The notes under the pieces are model-generated. The model was not told the DNA's origin, did no database searches, and was given only the letters and a program-made list of their open reading frames with translations. Shown here piece by piece: positions 8,381 through 17,166 of a stretch of DNA of 33,618 nt (its first letter is position 1; the number at the start of each line of letters is the position of its first letter). Source of the DNA: Candidatus Nomurabacteria bacterium (GTDB lineage: Bacteria > Patescibacteriota > Minisyncoccia > Phycocordibacterales > UBA9973). The stretch spans positions 1 through 33,618 of the forward strand of contig CAIOXK010000008.1 in the NCBI GenBank assembly GCA_903862255.1. The letters are read 5' to 3'. Made by a program: the position numbers and the translations under genes.

Positions 8381-9214
8381 TTATAGACGCTTATATATTC
8401 GCTGTATAAAGTAAAATAGTTTTTTCGGTATCGGCACTGTCGACATACATACAAAACCTATATAGCGAGCGAGTGCGACTACATACCCTAATAAAAAGTT
8501 AGGGTATGTAGCTTTATAGCAACTAATTAAAAATAGTATATGTTTTGCTTGCTGTACTCTATTTTTTGAAGTAAGGCTATTGCTGTGTACTACTAATGAG
8601 GTTGAGACTACGTCTATATTAACAAACTGCCCGACTGTTCCGAGTCGTAGCCATAGTTCATAATCTTCTATATGCAATACAGTAGGACTTTCTTTGTATC
8701 CACCGACAGTGTGGATAGTGGTCTTACGCATCATAACCGTAGAGTGCAAAAAACAGTTTTTTGACAAAATTTTTGAGCGAATTTCTTTGTCGGTTTTAGG
8801 CATAATACTTGTAAAGATTTTTTTACCGGATTCATTAATAATTAATGCATCAGTGCCGACCAATACACAATTAGGATGACTGTCTAAATATGAAACCTGC
8901 AGAGCGAGTTTATCTTTATAGACCCATTGGTCATCATCATCGAGTCTAGTCACATATTCCCCTTTTGCAAAAAGAATCCCCTTGTTAAGAGTTTTTTGAA
9001 TACCTATATTATGTTCGTTTTCTAAAAAAATAATTCTTTCATCATTTTTTGAATACTCCTGAACAATTGATTTTGTTTGGTCTATTGACCCGTCAGAAAG
9101 TATGATTAATTCCCATGCTTGAAATGTTTGATTTAATACACTGTCTATAGCGGTACGAATGAATTGAGCTCCATTGTACGTAGGTAATATAATACTTACT
9201 CTATATTTTTCCAT
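8381..9214 (-). CDS. Family 2 glycosyltransferase
   Basis: A 277-aa protein starting MEKYRVSIILPTYNG. An upstream in-frame ATG at 9250 would add 12 residues and lengthen the overlap with the preceding gene, so 9214 is preferred. The classic GT-A signatures are YRVSIILPTYNGAQFI, WELIILSDGSIDQT, NIGIQKTLNKGI and the metal-binding TRLDDDDQW near residue 90. HIEDYELWLRLG near 175 carries the acidic catalytic-base region. It resembles SpsA-like and rhamnosyl/galactosyl transferases, but the donor is unknown. The C-terminal 45 residues contain a hydrophobic segment that may associate with the membrane. It overlaps the upstream Wzy-like gene by 19 bases, indicating coupling. Confidence 0.88.
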   Translation of the reverse strand: MEKYRVSIILPTYNGAQFIRTAIDSVLNQTFQAWELIILSDGSIDQTKSIVQEYSKNDERIIFLENEHNIGIQKTLNKGILFAKGEYVTRLDDDDQWVYKDKLALQVSYLDSHPNCVLVGTDALIINESGKKIFTSIMPKTDKEIRSKILSKNCFLHSTVMMRKTTIHTVGGYKESPTVLHIEDYELWLRLGTVGQFVNIDVVSTSLVVHSNSLTSKNRVQQAKHILFLISCYKATYPNFLLGYVVALARYIGFVCMSTVPIPKKLFYFIQRIYKRL

Positions 9215-10524
9215 GGCAATAAAGATAACGCTAGCACAGCCCAGAAACAATATAATGATAAACTATCGTCAAACATGATTGCTATAGTTAAACTAAACAG
9301 TGTTACTAATAACGATACAAGCATTGGATTGAAGTTGCTTTTTAGTTTATTGCCTAGGTTTAAAAAGGCATTAAAAAGTAAATATACAAAACTTAATAAA
9401 GATATGCCTCCGCCCCAAAGTAATAATTCTAGAAAAGTATTGTGCGGCCCAGTACTAACGTGGTTACCGTCTATATCAATTACGTTTGACTCAATATGAG
9501 TATTTGGACCAATACCTAGTGGATTTTTTATGATTATATTTTTTATATAAAAAGGCCAAATTTGTAACCTTGTTTCTTTCTCGTCACTGTTTAATACTAT
9601 GCCCTTAGTGTTAGGCTGAACAGCAGTATTGTGGAATGAATGAAATATAATACTCAAAAGCCCCATAGACCGTACCTGTTCTTGGGAAAACTGATGGGTA
9701 TCAGAATTAAGTACTCTGTTTAACATAACCTGTTTTCTAGAATATGGGGTAAAAATAAACCCAACAGTGAGAATTACCATGAGTGTTCCTATATACAAAA
9801 AAGTTTTTTTCCATGTGAAATTATGCGAAGCAACAACCAAAAAAGCAAAAAACATACCTGAGAACAAACTGAGGATTGCCCCGCGAGATGATATCCATAA
9901 CAACAAAGACACGAGCAAGGAGGCTATACATATATACACAATCCTCATCTTTACATTTTTTGTTAGGATTATTGCGTGGACTATAAAATACATTGCAGGT
10001 ATTAACAGCATCTTGGAAATGAGATTTACGTTCGTAGTGAGTCCTACAAAATTACCATCAGATGCAAGAAGAAAAGAAGGGGTACTGTGAGGAAATAAAA
10101 CAAATATAATAAAGATGACTGGTACGAGTAATGCGTAATAATATTTCTTACTAATGCCAGAATCGTTATATCCATAAAATAACACAAACAAGAATGTTAT
10201 GAGACCAATGATACATGTTCCAAACTCTAGCAACATGTTCAAATTTGTAGGAATATGATTTATATATACAGAAATTCCCCAACCAAGTAGTACTGAGCCT
10301 ACTAATAAACACACTGCCACGAGTATGTTTTTTGGGATTACCGTAATGCTTGTCTTAATGTTAGTAACAAACAATACATAAACTATTGTTAGCAATGAAA
10401 GTACTACAAATAGTAGTTCGTATGGTTTTGGTAAAAATGAGTAGGCGAAATTTCCTACTCGATACGATAATAGGGCTAGGCCGATAAGTAATATATTTTT
10501 ATTAGTCTTTTCAAGAAATTTCAT
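9196..10524 (-). CDS. Wzy/WaaL-like O-antigen polymerase or ligase
   Basis: A 442-aa polytopic protein with about 12 hydrophobic helices. A large extracytoplasmic loop at about 260-370 contains the Wzy_C-type signature NPLGIGPNTH and, further on, GPHNTFLELLLWGGG. These proteins either polymerise undecaprenyl-linked repeat units or transfer the finished glycan to an acceptor, on the outer face of the membrane. Start MKFLEKTNK lies 2 bases after the stop of the fucosyltransferase gene; a GTG six codons upstream would overlap it. It is the second member of this superfamily in the locus, so one may be the polymerase and the other a ligase. Sequence alone does not say which. Confidence 0.85.
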   Translation of the reverse strand: MKFLEKTNKNILLIGLALLSYRVGNFAYSFLPKPYELLFVVLSLLTIVYVLFVTNIKTSITVIPKNILVAVCLLVGSVLLGWGISVYINHIPTNLNMLLEFGTCIIGLITFLFVLFYGYNDSGISKKYYYALLVPVIFIIFVLFPHSTPSFLLASDGNFVGLTTNVNLISKMLLIPAMYFIVHAIILTKNVKMRIVYICIASLLVSLLLWISSRGAILSLFSGMFFAFLVVASHNFTWKKTFLYIGTLMVILTVGFIFTPYSRKQVMLNRVLNSDTHQFSQEQVRSMGLLSIIFHSFHNTAVQPNTKGIVLNSDEKETRLQIWPFYIKNIIIKNPLGIGPNTHIESNVIDIDGNHVSTGPHNTFLELLLWGGGISLLSFVYLLFNAFLNLGNKLKSNFNPMLVSLLVTLFSLTIAIMFDDSLSLYCFWAVLALSLLPWKNIE

Positions 10525-10526
10525 AC

Positions 10527-11420
10527 TTACATTCTCACCCACTCCTCAGGAATAAGATCATGCGTATCTATTGTATCATCTGCAAACCATTTTTTAGGAG
10601 CAATTACAATTTTATTTTCATTAGCGGCTAGCCACGCTGCCCACCAAGAAAAAGTACTGTTTGGTATAACAAAATATTTACATGCAGACATGAGGGCAAA
10701 ATGTTCGCAATCCCTATCTCCAGCATATTCATTGCCCACAAAAATAGTTGGGTATGCAAAGGTTAAATTAGCCCTACACCACTCAATATCATCAGAAAAT
10801 ACGTATATTTTTTCTATTGTTGTATGATTAGAAATATAAGAAATCCCCTTATCATAGTATGTCTGGCCTATAGCGGTATCATGAACCTTATTACCAACAT
10901 AGTCCCCTCGCCTGATATGTACACATACAGCATTACAAGAGACAATTTCATTGTGCAGTGATTGTGATTTTTCTGAAAGCGGTTCTTTTAAGGTGAAATC
11001 TTTCTGTAGAACATCTTTAATATCTGAAAAATATTTCGGTGTTTGCCAGTTACCATCTAAATAAGTATTTGGTCCTTTTAGTAATATAGCAGGATCATAC
11101 TGTTGATCTCTTTTGCCAAATGATGGATGTAATATTCTTCTGCGTACACCATCAATTATTGGGCGCACTTTGCCTGCCCCATAATTGCGTAAATACCACG
11201 GTACCTCTTTTTGATTAGCAATCTGCACTGAAATGTTAAAAACATCTAGACTATAAGGCCTGAAAATTAATGACTTGAGATTAAAGCCATGTTCATGCAA
11301 ATACATTTGCATATCAATATCAAGCTTTAATGGAACATTATATTTCAATGCCAATGCACGCCCCAGCGCATACTGAAACATTTGATTCCCCATACCCCCT
11401 GATAGTCTAACTATAATCAT
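10527..11420 (-). CDS. GT11 alpha-1,2-fucosyltransferase-like enzyme
   Basis: A 297-aa single-domain enzyme of normal family length. All hallmark motifs are intact: MIIVRLSGGMGNQMFQYALG at the N-terminus, HIRRGDY at about 168-174 for GDP-fucose binding, FSDDIEWC, and PNSTFSWWAAWLA near 255. GT11 enzymes transfer fucose from GDP-fucose in alpha-1,2 linkage to galactose-type acceptors; some relatives use other sugars. There is a 1-base gap after the Wzy-TPR gene and a 2-base gap before the next Wzy-like gene. Unlike the degenerate GT11-like domain of the 871-aa protein, this copy keeps HxRRGDY, so the two may have different acceptors or activity. No GDP-fucose synthesis genes are recognised here. 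Confidence 0.93.
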   Translation of the reverse strand: MIIVRLSGGMGNQMFQYALGRALALKYNVPLKLDIDMQMYLHEHGFNLKSLIFRPYSLDVFNISVQIANQKEVPWYLRNYGAGKVRPIIDGVRRRILHPSFGKRDQQYDPAILLKGPNTYLDGNWQTPKYFSDIKDVLQKDFTLKEPLSEKSQSLHNEIVSCNAVCVHIRRGDYVGNKVHDTAIGQTYYDKGISYISNHTTIEKIYVFSDDIEWCRANLTFAYPTIFVGNEYAGDRDCEHFALMSACKYFVIPNSTFSWWAAWLAANENKIVIAPKKWFADDTIDTHDLIPEEWVRM

Positions 11421-11421
11421 A

Positions 11422-13410
11422 TTATTTTAATTGCTTCCTAAAATTAACAGCAGGTAAATAATTAGCATTAATCTGTATTGCCTTATCCAAAAGTGCTTTT
11501 GCTTCTGCAATTTTATTTTCATACACTAAGGTTTGAGCATACGATACATAAATATCTGGATCAGTTACGGAAAGGCTGAATGCCTGCATGGCATAGCGAT
11601 CAGCATTCGCTAACTCTGTAACATTCCCTGTTAGATAGTATTCCAGGTTTTCTAACTGTACCATCGTTAGTGCCAAATGATAGTCATATGGATTGTGTTG
11701 CAAAATTGGGTCAACTGCTTTTATTAAGGCTGATAATTCTGCTGATGCCACTCTTTGATATAACGGATCTATTTTCAATTGTTCTTTTTGTGCATCATAT
11801 GCAAAAAAAAGTGAATCTGTAAAAAACTCTACATCGGTTGATATCGCATATGACCCAGGCGAATGAAAAGCATGTTCATACATTGATGCACGCTGGTCAC
11901 TTGCCGTCATAGACAATACATAAATCTCTTCCATCTTTCTCGCAGGCAAATATGATGCGTATATCCACAAAGGAATCATTCCGATACTAATAATAGTAGC
12001 CATACTATATAGCCATGAGGATACGTATGGATATACCTGTTTATAGTCATTATTTACATCATACAAACCAGCGATAATAGCAAAAAGCGAGAAGAATATA
12101 GTAAAGCTGGTTATTGAATCGTAGATCATTTGCTGTTGAAGGATGAAAGCAATATACAGGCCGATCATTAGCGCAAATGATTGTTTGTCTAATATATTTC
12201 GACAGTACAACCTGTATGTTCCCCAAAAAAGTACACCAAGTAATACTAAGTAAAAAAATCCAGCGACACATCCCCCATTAACGAGTATTTCTAATGTGCT
12301 GTTATGCGGATGCAGTGCCCACCCTTCATTACCATGACCAGGATTAAATACAATTGGATTAAAATATTTCTGGTGTACGACATGGTAATTTTCTGCCCCC
12401 CATCCAAGCAATGGCCGCTCTTTAATACCTTTTAATGCTTCTTGCCAGTCAGTAATTCGATTACCTGATTGTTCTACAAAAAAAGCACGTGCATTCGTTT
12501 GAGGAGAAATAATTTGCTGAAATCCCATTATTCCAACTATTACTATTAGACCTAGACCGATACCTCCTATTACTTTTATGGTTTTTTTACTGGCAAGGGC
12601 AAAGTATACAAACAGACTAATTAACAAGCCGACAATAAGAGATACTGTGGCAATGCGTGCCTCACCTATAAATAAATATCCTGAAGATAGTGCCTTGCCC
12701 TTGAATAGTGCTACATTAAAATAGATAGGACAAAAAGCAATAAGTGCTAATCCTGCCATATATACGATCTTCTTCCAGAGCAATATTTCTTTTTTTATTA
12801 ATTGAAATGTGAAGAAGAAACAGAAAATACCATATGCACCTACTAATAATGAATTTCCCATCATTGCACCACCAGAAGATTTATTAAGCATTTCTGAATT
12901 AATATCAAACAGACCATTTGGCCCAGTAAAAAAAGTCGCGATAGCCAAAACTATAGATGCAAAAAAGGTTGCTTGAAATATTCTTCTTACTAACTCTTTT
13001 TGCTGAACTCGAATCAATGAAGTAATAATGCATACGAGTAGAACTATATGATAAAACACCACGAGCCCTGTACCAGTTTCGACAGTTGAAAAAAAAGATG
13101 TAGCGGGATCAACGCCGTTATAGGCACTGATCGTCAATGACAATGTATATAAAAATAGCGGTAAGAGTAATAGTAGATTCTTTTTTGTTAGTCGATACCT
13201 TTTGTCGATGACCAATAGCCATATCCATAGAACTGTAAGCAGTTCAACAATGCCGATTAAAAAATACTGTTTTGATGTAACATATGAAGCGATGCGCCCT
13301 GGGAAATACAGTAGCGGCAATACGGCAAATATAGCGAACACCCCCCATTTCAGTGCACTTTCTAAAAATGATAAGGGTCGAGTACTTTTGCTTTTTATTT
13401 TTGTTCGCAT
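11422..13410 (-). CDS. O-antigen ligase/polymerase-family membrane protein with C-terminal TPR
   Basis: A 662-aa protein with about 12-13 membrane helices over residues 15-480. A Wzy_C-type loop runs from about 315 with GNRITDWQEALKGIKERPLLGWG and LHPHNSTLEILVNGG, followed by further helices and a soluble C-terminal part. The last about 60 residues contain TPR-like repeats (AMQAFSLSVTDPDIYVSYAQ, AEAKALLDKAIQINANYLPA). This Wzy-plus-TPR form is longer than the other Wzy-like protein of the locus. The TPR tail may bind an acceptor or partner protein. A -10-like TATAGT lies 6 bases before the ATG, and the serine hydrolase gene ends 19 bases upstream. Confidence 0.88.
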   Translation of the reverse strand: MRTKIKSKSTRPLSFLESALKWGVFAIFAVLPLLYFPGRIASYVTSKQYFLIGIVELLTVLWIWLLVIDKRYRLTKKNLLLLLPLFLYTLSLTISAYNGVDPATSFFSTVETGTGLVVFYHIVLLVCIITSLIRVQQKELVRRIFQATFFASIVLAIATFFTGPNGLFDINSEMLNKSSGGAMMGNSLLVGAYGIFCFFFTFQLIKKEILLWKKIVYMAGLALIAFCPIYFNVALFKGKALSSGYLFIGEARIATVSLIVGLLISLFVYFALASKKTIKVIGGIGLGLIVIVGIMGFQQIISPQTNARAFFVEQSGNRITDWQEALKGIKERPLLGWGAENYHVVHQKYFNPIVFNPGHGNEGWALHPHNSTLEILVNGGCVAGFFYLVLLGVLFWGTYRLYCRNILDKQSFALMIGLYIAFILQQQMIYDSITSFTIFFSLFAIIAGLYDVNNDYKQVYPYVSSWLYSMATIISIGMIPLWIYASYLPARKMEEIYVLSMTASDQRASMYEHAFHSPGSYAISTDVEFFTDSLFFAYDAQKEQLKIDPLYQRVASAELSALIKAVDPILQHNPYDYHLALTMVQLENLEYYLTGNVTELANADRYAMQAFSLSVTDPDIYVSYAQTLVYENKIAEAKALLDKAIQINANYLPAVNFRKQLK

Positions 13411-13416
13411 GATTTT

Positions 13417-13422
13417 ACTATA
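13417..13422 (-). promoter_or_regulatory. -10-like TATAGT just before the Wzy-TPR gene
   Basis: On the minus strand TATAGT is followed by six bases and then the ATG at 13410. This repeats the close spacing seen at 1245 and 1182. No good -35 is seen, so the gene may also be read from the upstream serine hydrolase promoter. Confidence 0.35.
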
Positions 13423-13429
13423 TTAAATC

Positions 13430-14431
13430 TTATTTATTATCTTTGACAGATTGCCAAGTAATTCCAGAGATATCAGCTATTACTTTTTCTAAATCAGGAA
13501 AAGCTGTTCCTTTTGTCATTACACACAATAGATACGGATTATTTGGTGCATAGATAATGCCGCAATCATGCAGTTCTCTTACAGAAGTTGCCCCTGTACC
13601 TATACTGCGTTCTCCAAACTTATGTGACACAATAGTCCCTGAAGGAACACCTGCAACTAACCCTTTAGTAAATGTTGTCTTGCTAAGCAATTCCAGCGAC
13701 TGATTTGATACTGTATTCGAAATATATCCACCATTATAGAGCGCACGGAATGCGCGAGAGTACATCTTTGGAGAAATAAAATCCGTTGGCGTGTTTTGAC
13801 TTAATGATGGAATTTTTAAATCGGTAAATACTTTTTCTAATGCAGGAGCACCGATTAAAGCATTAATAGCATTTGCCGCATTATTATCTGAATATATAAT
13901 CATATGAGAAAGAAGCTCATTGGCAGAATACTCTTCACCAGGAGTCACAGGGTCTGCTGGAGGATAAAAATCTTGATTTGTATCGGTATTTACCATGTGT
14001 GGAGCTATCCTTACCTGGGTGAGATACAGCGATGGATTGTTTTGTGCATTGTGCAAGAATGCTATCAATGACAATACTTTGAGCATACTTGCAGGGGCGT
14101 ACAGATCATCCTGATTTACCCCTAACCACTGATCAGTATTTAGCTTACGAAAATACACTGAGGCATCGGTCACCTTTTTTTCTTGCTCTGCAGTGTCTAT
14201 ATATTTTGTAATTATTTTTTTAAGCACCTGAGATTGCGGTGCTGTGTCTTCGTTACTTTGCAAAAATAAAATAGGGCTAATAAATTTATAATCCGTAGGA
14301 TTTTCTCTAATCGGTACTACAGGTTTTATTTCATACTGTTTTCGAACTAACCATCCTAGTACTGCGCCGATACTGACCGATACTACTATACTGGAAATCG
14401 TGGCAGCTTTTATTTTCTTACCCATCTTCAT
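13430..14431 (-). CDS. Class A beta-lactamase/penicillin-binding-protein-like serine hydrolase
   Basis: A 333-aa protein anchored by one N-terminal helix (about residues 9-28), so the catalytic domain should be extracytoplasmic. Active-site motifs from the MKMGKK start are SxxK in PASMLKV (Ser115, Lys118), YSDN at about 180-183, and KFG at about 271-273 where KTG is usual. No clear Glu166 deacylation motif is seen, so beta-lactam hydrolysis is not assured. A peptidoglycan carboxypeptidase or esterase role is equally possible. Start 14431 is chosen because TATAAT lies 9 bases upstream and an alternative start at 14467 would fall in the preceding terminator. It lies just upstream of the minus-strand glycan operon and may be co-transcribed with it. 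Confidence 0.85.
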   Translation of the reverse strand: MKMGKKIKAATISSIVVSVSIGAVLGWLVRKQYEIKPVVPIRENPTDYKFISPILFLQSNEDTAPQSQVLKKIITKYIDTAEQEKKVTDASVYFRKLNTDQWLGVNQDDLYAPASMLKVLSLIAFLHNAQNNPSLYLTQVRIAPHMVNTDTNQDFYPPADPVTPGEEYSANELLSHMIIYSDNNAANAINALIGAPALEKVFTDLKIPSLSQNTPTDFISPKMYSRAFRALYNGGYISNTVSNQSLELLSKTTFTKGLVAGVPSGTIVSHKFGERSIGTGATSVRELHDCGIIYAPNNPYLLCVMTKGTAFPDLEKVIADISGITWQSVKDNK

Positions 14432-14440
14432 TAGAAGTTG

Positions 14441-14446
14441 ATTATA
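14441..14446 (-). promoter_or_regulatory. -10 element TATAAT of the serine hydrolase gene
   Basis: On the minus strand GGTATAAT is followed by 9 bases and ATGAAGATGGG. It sits between a strong terminator and the gene, which supports a true independent promoter for the minus-strand glycan operon with a leader of only about two bases. Confidence 0.55.
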
Positions 14447-14465
14447 CCTGGAAAATGCAGAAAAC

Positions 14466-14491
14466 AAAAAACCTCCCGAAGGAGGTTTTTT
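14466..14491 (-). terminator. Strong rho-independent terminator of the 700-aa surface protein gene
   Basis: On the minus strand ACCTCC-TTCG-GGAGGT forms a stem closed by a stable C(UUCG)G tetraloop, flanked by six A upstream and six T downstream. The stem reads almost equally well on both strands. It ends the surface protein transcript before the serine hydrolase promoter. Confidence 0.9.
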
Positions 14492-14534
14492 GTTTTCAGA
14501 ACTTTATAGTATCTGAGCCATTAACCCGTAAGGA

Positions 14535-16637
14535 TTATTGACCAGCTACGTATGCAGTACGGAATTGGTTTGTTGTCAAACCAGCAGTGTAAGTTGAGTA
14601 TGAAGAACCACTTGTTAGAGTGTTGTTCACATTAACCAACTGACCGCGGTATGAACCTCCAGTTGTAGGAGAGTAAGTAACAACTAGGTTAAATGTCTTT
14701 GTCTGACCAACTGGAACTTGGTAGTTACCATTGCCGTCCTGACTAAGACTGTCGTTTCCAACATAACTGATAGTTGCACTTGCACCTGTCTGAAGAGCAG
14801 AACCGTTATCAACAGCGTACTGGATGTAGTTTCCAGCAGTAGCTGTTGGGTTGTTCACAGTTCCAGCACTTACTAGACTAGTAGCTGAAGGAACGTATGA
14901 AGTCTGACCGTATGAAGTTACAGAGAAAGGAATAGTCATTGTGAAGATTCCGTGTGACTGTGAACCACCTGGGTTAGAGTAAGTATTTGTTGTTGCACTT
15001 GCAGCAGCAACGTTAACACCGTTTACGTAGAAGTAGTTCTTTGAACCAGTTGTAGAACCAACTAGGTATGTAGAACCAGTGATACGGTTGTTGTTAACAT
15101 CGTATGCCTGGATAGCCAATACGTTATTCTGTGTCAATTCAGCAACTGCGTAAGTACCAGCGTTGAATGTTGTGCCGTTAACAGTATTGATGTCTCCCTT
15201 GATTGTGTACACGTTAGTTGTTCCTGTAGGAACAGCTAGAGTGTTGTTGTTGAAGTTAGTAAATGTAACTGTTGCACAAAGTGAACCAGATACAGAGTAC
15301 AAACTTGAACCAGTTACACCAGAACATACAGCTCCAGCAGGAACTGTTTCTGAGTCAATCAAAGTACCAGCTGAGTTGTAAAGACGTAGAGTACTTACAA
15401 CATCACTAACTGAAGTACCAGTAGCACCAGAAGCTTTTACGATACCAACAGTAACAGGAATACTCTGGATATTGATGTTTGTTCCTTGTGAGTTCAAATC
15501 AATAGTAGCAAGAGTAAGACCCTGTGTGTTTGATGAAGCAGAAGCCTGGATTGTGTGATCAGTAGAGTCATTTACATCCTTAGTAACGTTTAGCTTGATG
15601 TTTGAAGATGAAGCTGAAGTGTTAAATACGAATGTAGCGTTTGACAATGTTGAGTCAGACACTGAGTACTGGAAAGCTGAACCAGTTGAGTCACTGTAAC
15701 GGATAGAAGTACCAGTAATAATGAAAGTATTATTAGAACTTGTAAGGTTAGCAGTATCGATAACTGGAAGAGCTGATACAGCAATGTACAAATCACTTGT
15801 AGTGTTTGGACTTAGCATTGCACCACTCAAAGGAATGTATGCAGAGTAAGCATTGTTGTATGAAGTGAATGAAGTAGCAGGAAGTGAACCAACCTGTACA
15901 CCGTTCAACCATACAGACACGTTTGAAGCGTATTTGATGAACTGATAGTCACCAGCAGAAACATTGTTCTTGAAAGTAACATTCAAACCAGTTAGGTTAC
16001 CTGTACCACCTGCACCAGTAACGATGCGGAGGTCAGCAACCTGCTTGTTAGATGAACCAACACCAACGTTTGTAGCTGTGTAGCCTGAGCCAGCAGTTAC
16101 AGTGTTGATAGAAAGAGGACCACCTACAACAGCTGTTGAAGTTGAAGAACAAGGCTGACCTGTTGTTGAAGAGAATCCAACTGAAGATACACAACCTGCA
16201 GGGAATACTGTTGTTGCTGGAGTACCAGAACAAGGAGCACCGTTTACAGTTGAGTAACCTGTAGTTGAAGCACAACCAGCAGGAAGACCTGTGTTAACTG
16301 AAGTTGAAGTTGAAGTTACAGCAGCAAGCTTAGCGCCTGTCATTGCACCAACAGCACCATCAGCTGTTAAGCCGTTAGCTGATTGGAAACACTTTACAGC
16401 TGCCTTTGTAGCAGGACCGAAAGTAGTTGTTTCCATACCCATTGAACCAGCACCTGAAGCAGCTACTTTACATGAAGTCATGTTAAGAGTCTGTTGAAGA
16501 GCTAGAACCTGAGAACCTTTTGAACCCTGTTTAAGAAGTCCTGTGTGCATGTAAGCAGCAGAAGCTGTTGAAGCGATCGCAAAAGCGAAAGCAAGAGCAG
16601 CTACTGAACCTACAACAAATTTTGAAATTTTGTTCAT
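14535..16637 (-). CDS. Secreted peptidoglycan-binding Ser/Thr-rich surface protein
   Basis: A 700-aa protein with a clear Sec signal peptide (positive MNKISK, hydrophobic core, cleavage after ASTASA near residue 27). A peptidoglycan-binding type 1 domain follows at about 33-110 (LLKQGSKGSQVLALQQTLN, TFGPATKAAVKCFQ). Next come two copies of a cysteine loop, PAGCASTTGYSTVNGAPC and PAGCVSSVGFSSTTGQPC, at about 118-165. The remaining about 530 residues are Ser/Thr/Asn/Gly-rich beta repeats without Lys/Arg clusters. Codon use is very uniform (repeated GTACCAG/GAACCA strings on the plus strand), as in a highly expressed gene. It is probably a major cell-surface or S-layer-like protein held to the wall by its N-terminal domain. 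It is monocistronic, with a strong terminator downstream and a long structured region upstream. It is a plausible glycan acceptor. Confidence 0.85.
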   Translation of the reverse strand: MNKISKFVVGSVAALAFAFAIASTASAAYMHTGLLKQGSKGSQVLALQQTLNMTSCKVAASGAGSMGMETTTFGPATKAAVKCFQSANGLTADGAVGAMTGAKLAAVTSTSTSVNTGLPAGCASTTGYSTVNGAPCSGTPATTVFPAGCVSSVGFSSTTGQPCSSTSTAVVGGPLSINTVTAGSGYTATNVGVGSSNKQVADLRIVTGAGGTGNLTGLNVTFKNNVSAGDYQFIKYASNVSVWLNGVQVGSLPATSFTSYNNAYSAYIPLSGAMLSPNTTSDLYIAVSALPVIDTANLTSSNNTFIITGTSIRYSDSTGSAFQYSVSDSTLSNATFVFNTSASSSNIKLNVTKDVNDSTDHTIQASASSNTQGLTLATIDLNSQGTNINIQSIPVTVGIVKASGATGTSVSDVVSTLRLYNSAGTLIDSETVPAGAVCSGVTGSSLYSVSGSLCATVTFTNFNNNTLAVPTGTTNVYTIKGDINTVNGTTFNAGTYAVAELTQNNVLAIQAYDVNNNRITGSTYLVGSTTGSKNYFYVNGVNVAAASATTNTYSNPGGSQSHGIFTMTIPFSVTSYGQTSYVPSATSLVSAGTVNNPTATAGNYIQYAVDNGSALQTGASATISYVGNDSLSQDGNGNYQVPVGQTKTFNLVVTYSPTTGGSYRGQLVNVNNTLTSGSSYSTYTAGLTTNQFRTAYVAGQ

Positions 16638-16826
16638 ATAAGTTTTAGTATTTTTATTAATCGTACAAAGCCCATTGCTCTATCGACAAATAGAGCGAGC
16701 GATGACGTTTTCCCATGACAGATGTCTTTATCACATCCGGACATAAGAAGTGTAATTTGCAGACGGGAATGAATTACTGCATCCCGTATCTGCCGTGTCG
16801 ACAAGGCCGATATCAAGTCTTCTAAT

Positions 16827-16876
16827 CACGTGACCTAAGTACATACTATATATAGTATGTACTTAGGTTTTACGTG
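16827..16876. repeat. Perfect 36-bp palindrome (16833-16868) with outer CACGT/ACGTG arms
   Basis: The left arm ACCTAAGTACATACTATA is mirrored exactly about the centre between 16850 and 16851. CACGT at 16827 and ACGTG ending at 16876 extend the stem across a small internal loop. As RNA or cruciform DNA this is by far the longest hairpin in the window. The 11-6-11 layout also resembles a tyrosine-recombinase core site, but the arms do not match the usual dif consensus well. Confidence 0.85.
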
Positions 16877-17166
16877 AAGCAGAAAACAAAAGATCGGTCG
16901 CCGAAAATTTCGTAATCGAGAAACCCTTCATATAAATATTCAGGGTCCCTATTATTTAATTTTCAATGACCAATCAGTTCGTGGTTTTACCCACGTTTGT
17001 CTCCTACTTCCAAAACCAATCTTGCGACTACTTTTGGGTCAGAAAGACAGTTATCATAATAACACATTAACCCTATTCAGGCCAGTGCGTTACTATGCAC
17101 AAAGTATATCGTGTAACTGTATCTGTAGCAAAAAAACAAAACGTGGAAAACCACTTACCTATTAGA

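Noticed and set aside
13430-14431. Calling this a resistance beta-lactamase
   Set aside because: KTG is replaced by KFG and no Glu166-type motif is clear. Genomic context is glycan and envelope synthesis, so a general serine hydrolase call is safer.
14535-16637. Short recurring strings (GTACCAG, GTTGAAG) suggesting a CRISPR-like or tandem repeat array
   Set aside because: They are spaced irregularly and come from repeated Thr, Ser, Val and Gly codons with strong codon preference in a single open frame.
16634-16816. 60-codon minus-strand frame overlapping the start of the 700-aa surface protein gene
   Set aside because: It is out of frame with the gene, overlaps its ATG and covers inverted repeats. 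The composition does not look coding.
16827-16876. Firm call of a dif site for the 36-bp palindrome
   Set aside because: The arms match Xer binding sites poorly and real dif sites are not perfectly symmetric. Kept only as one hypothesis.
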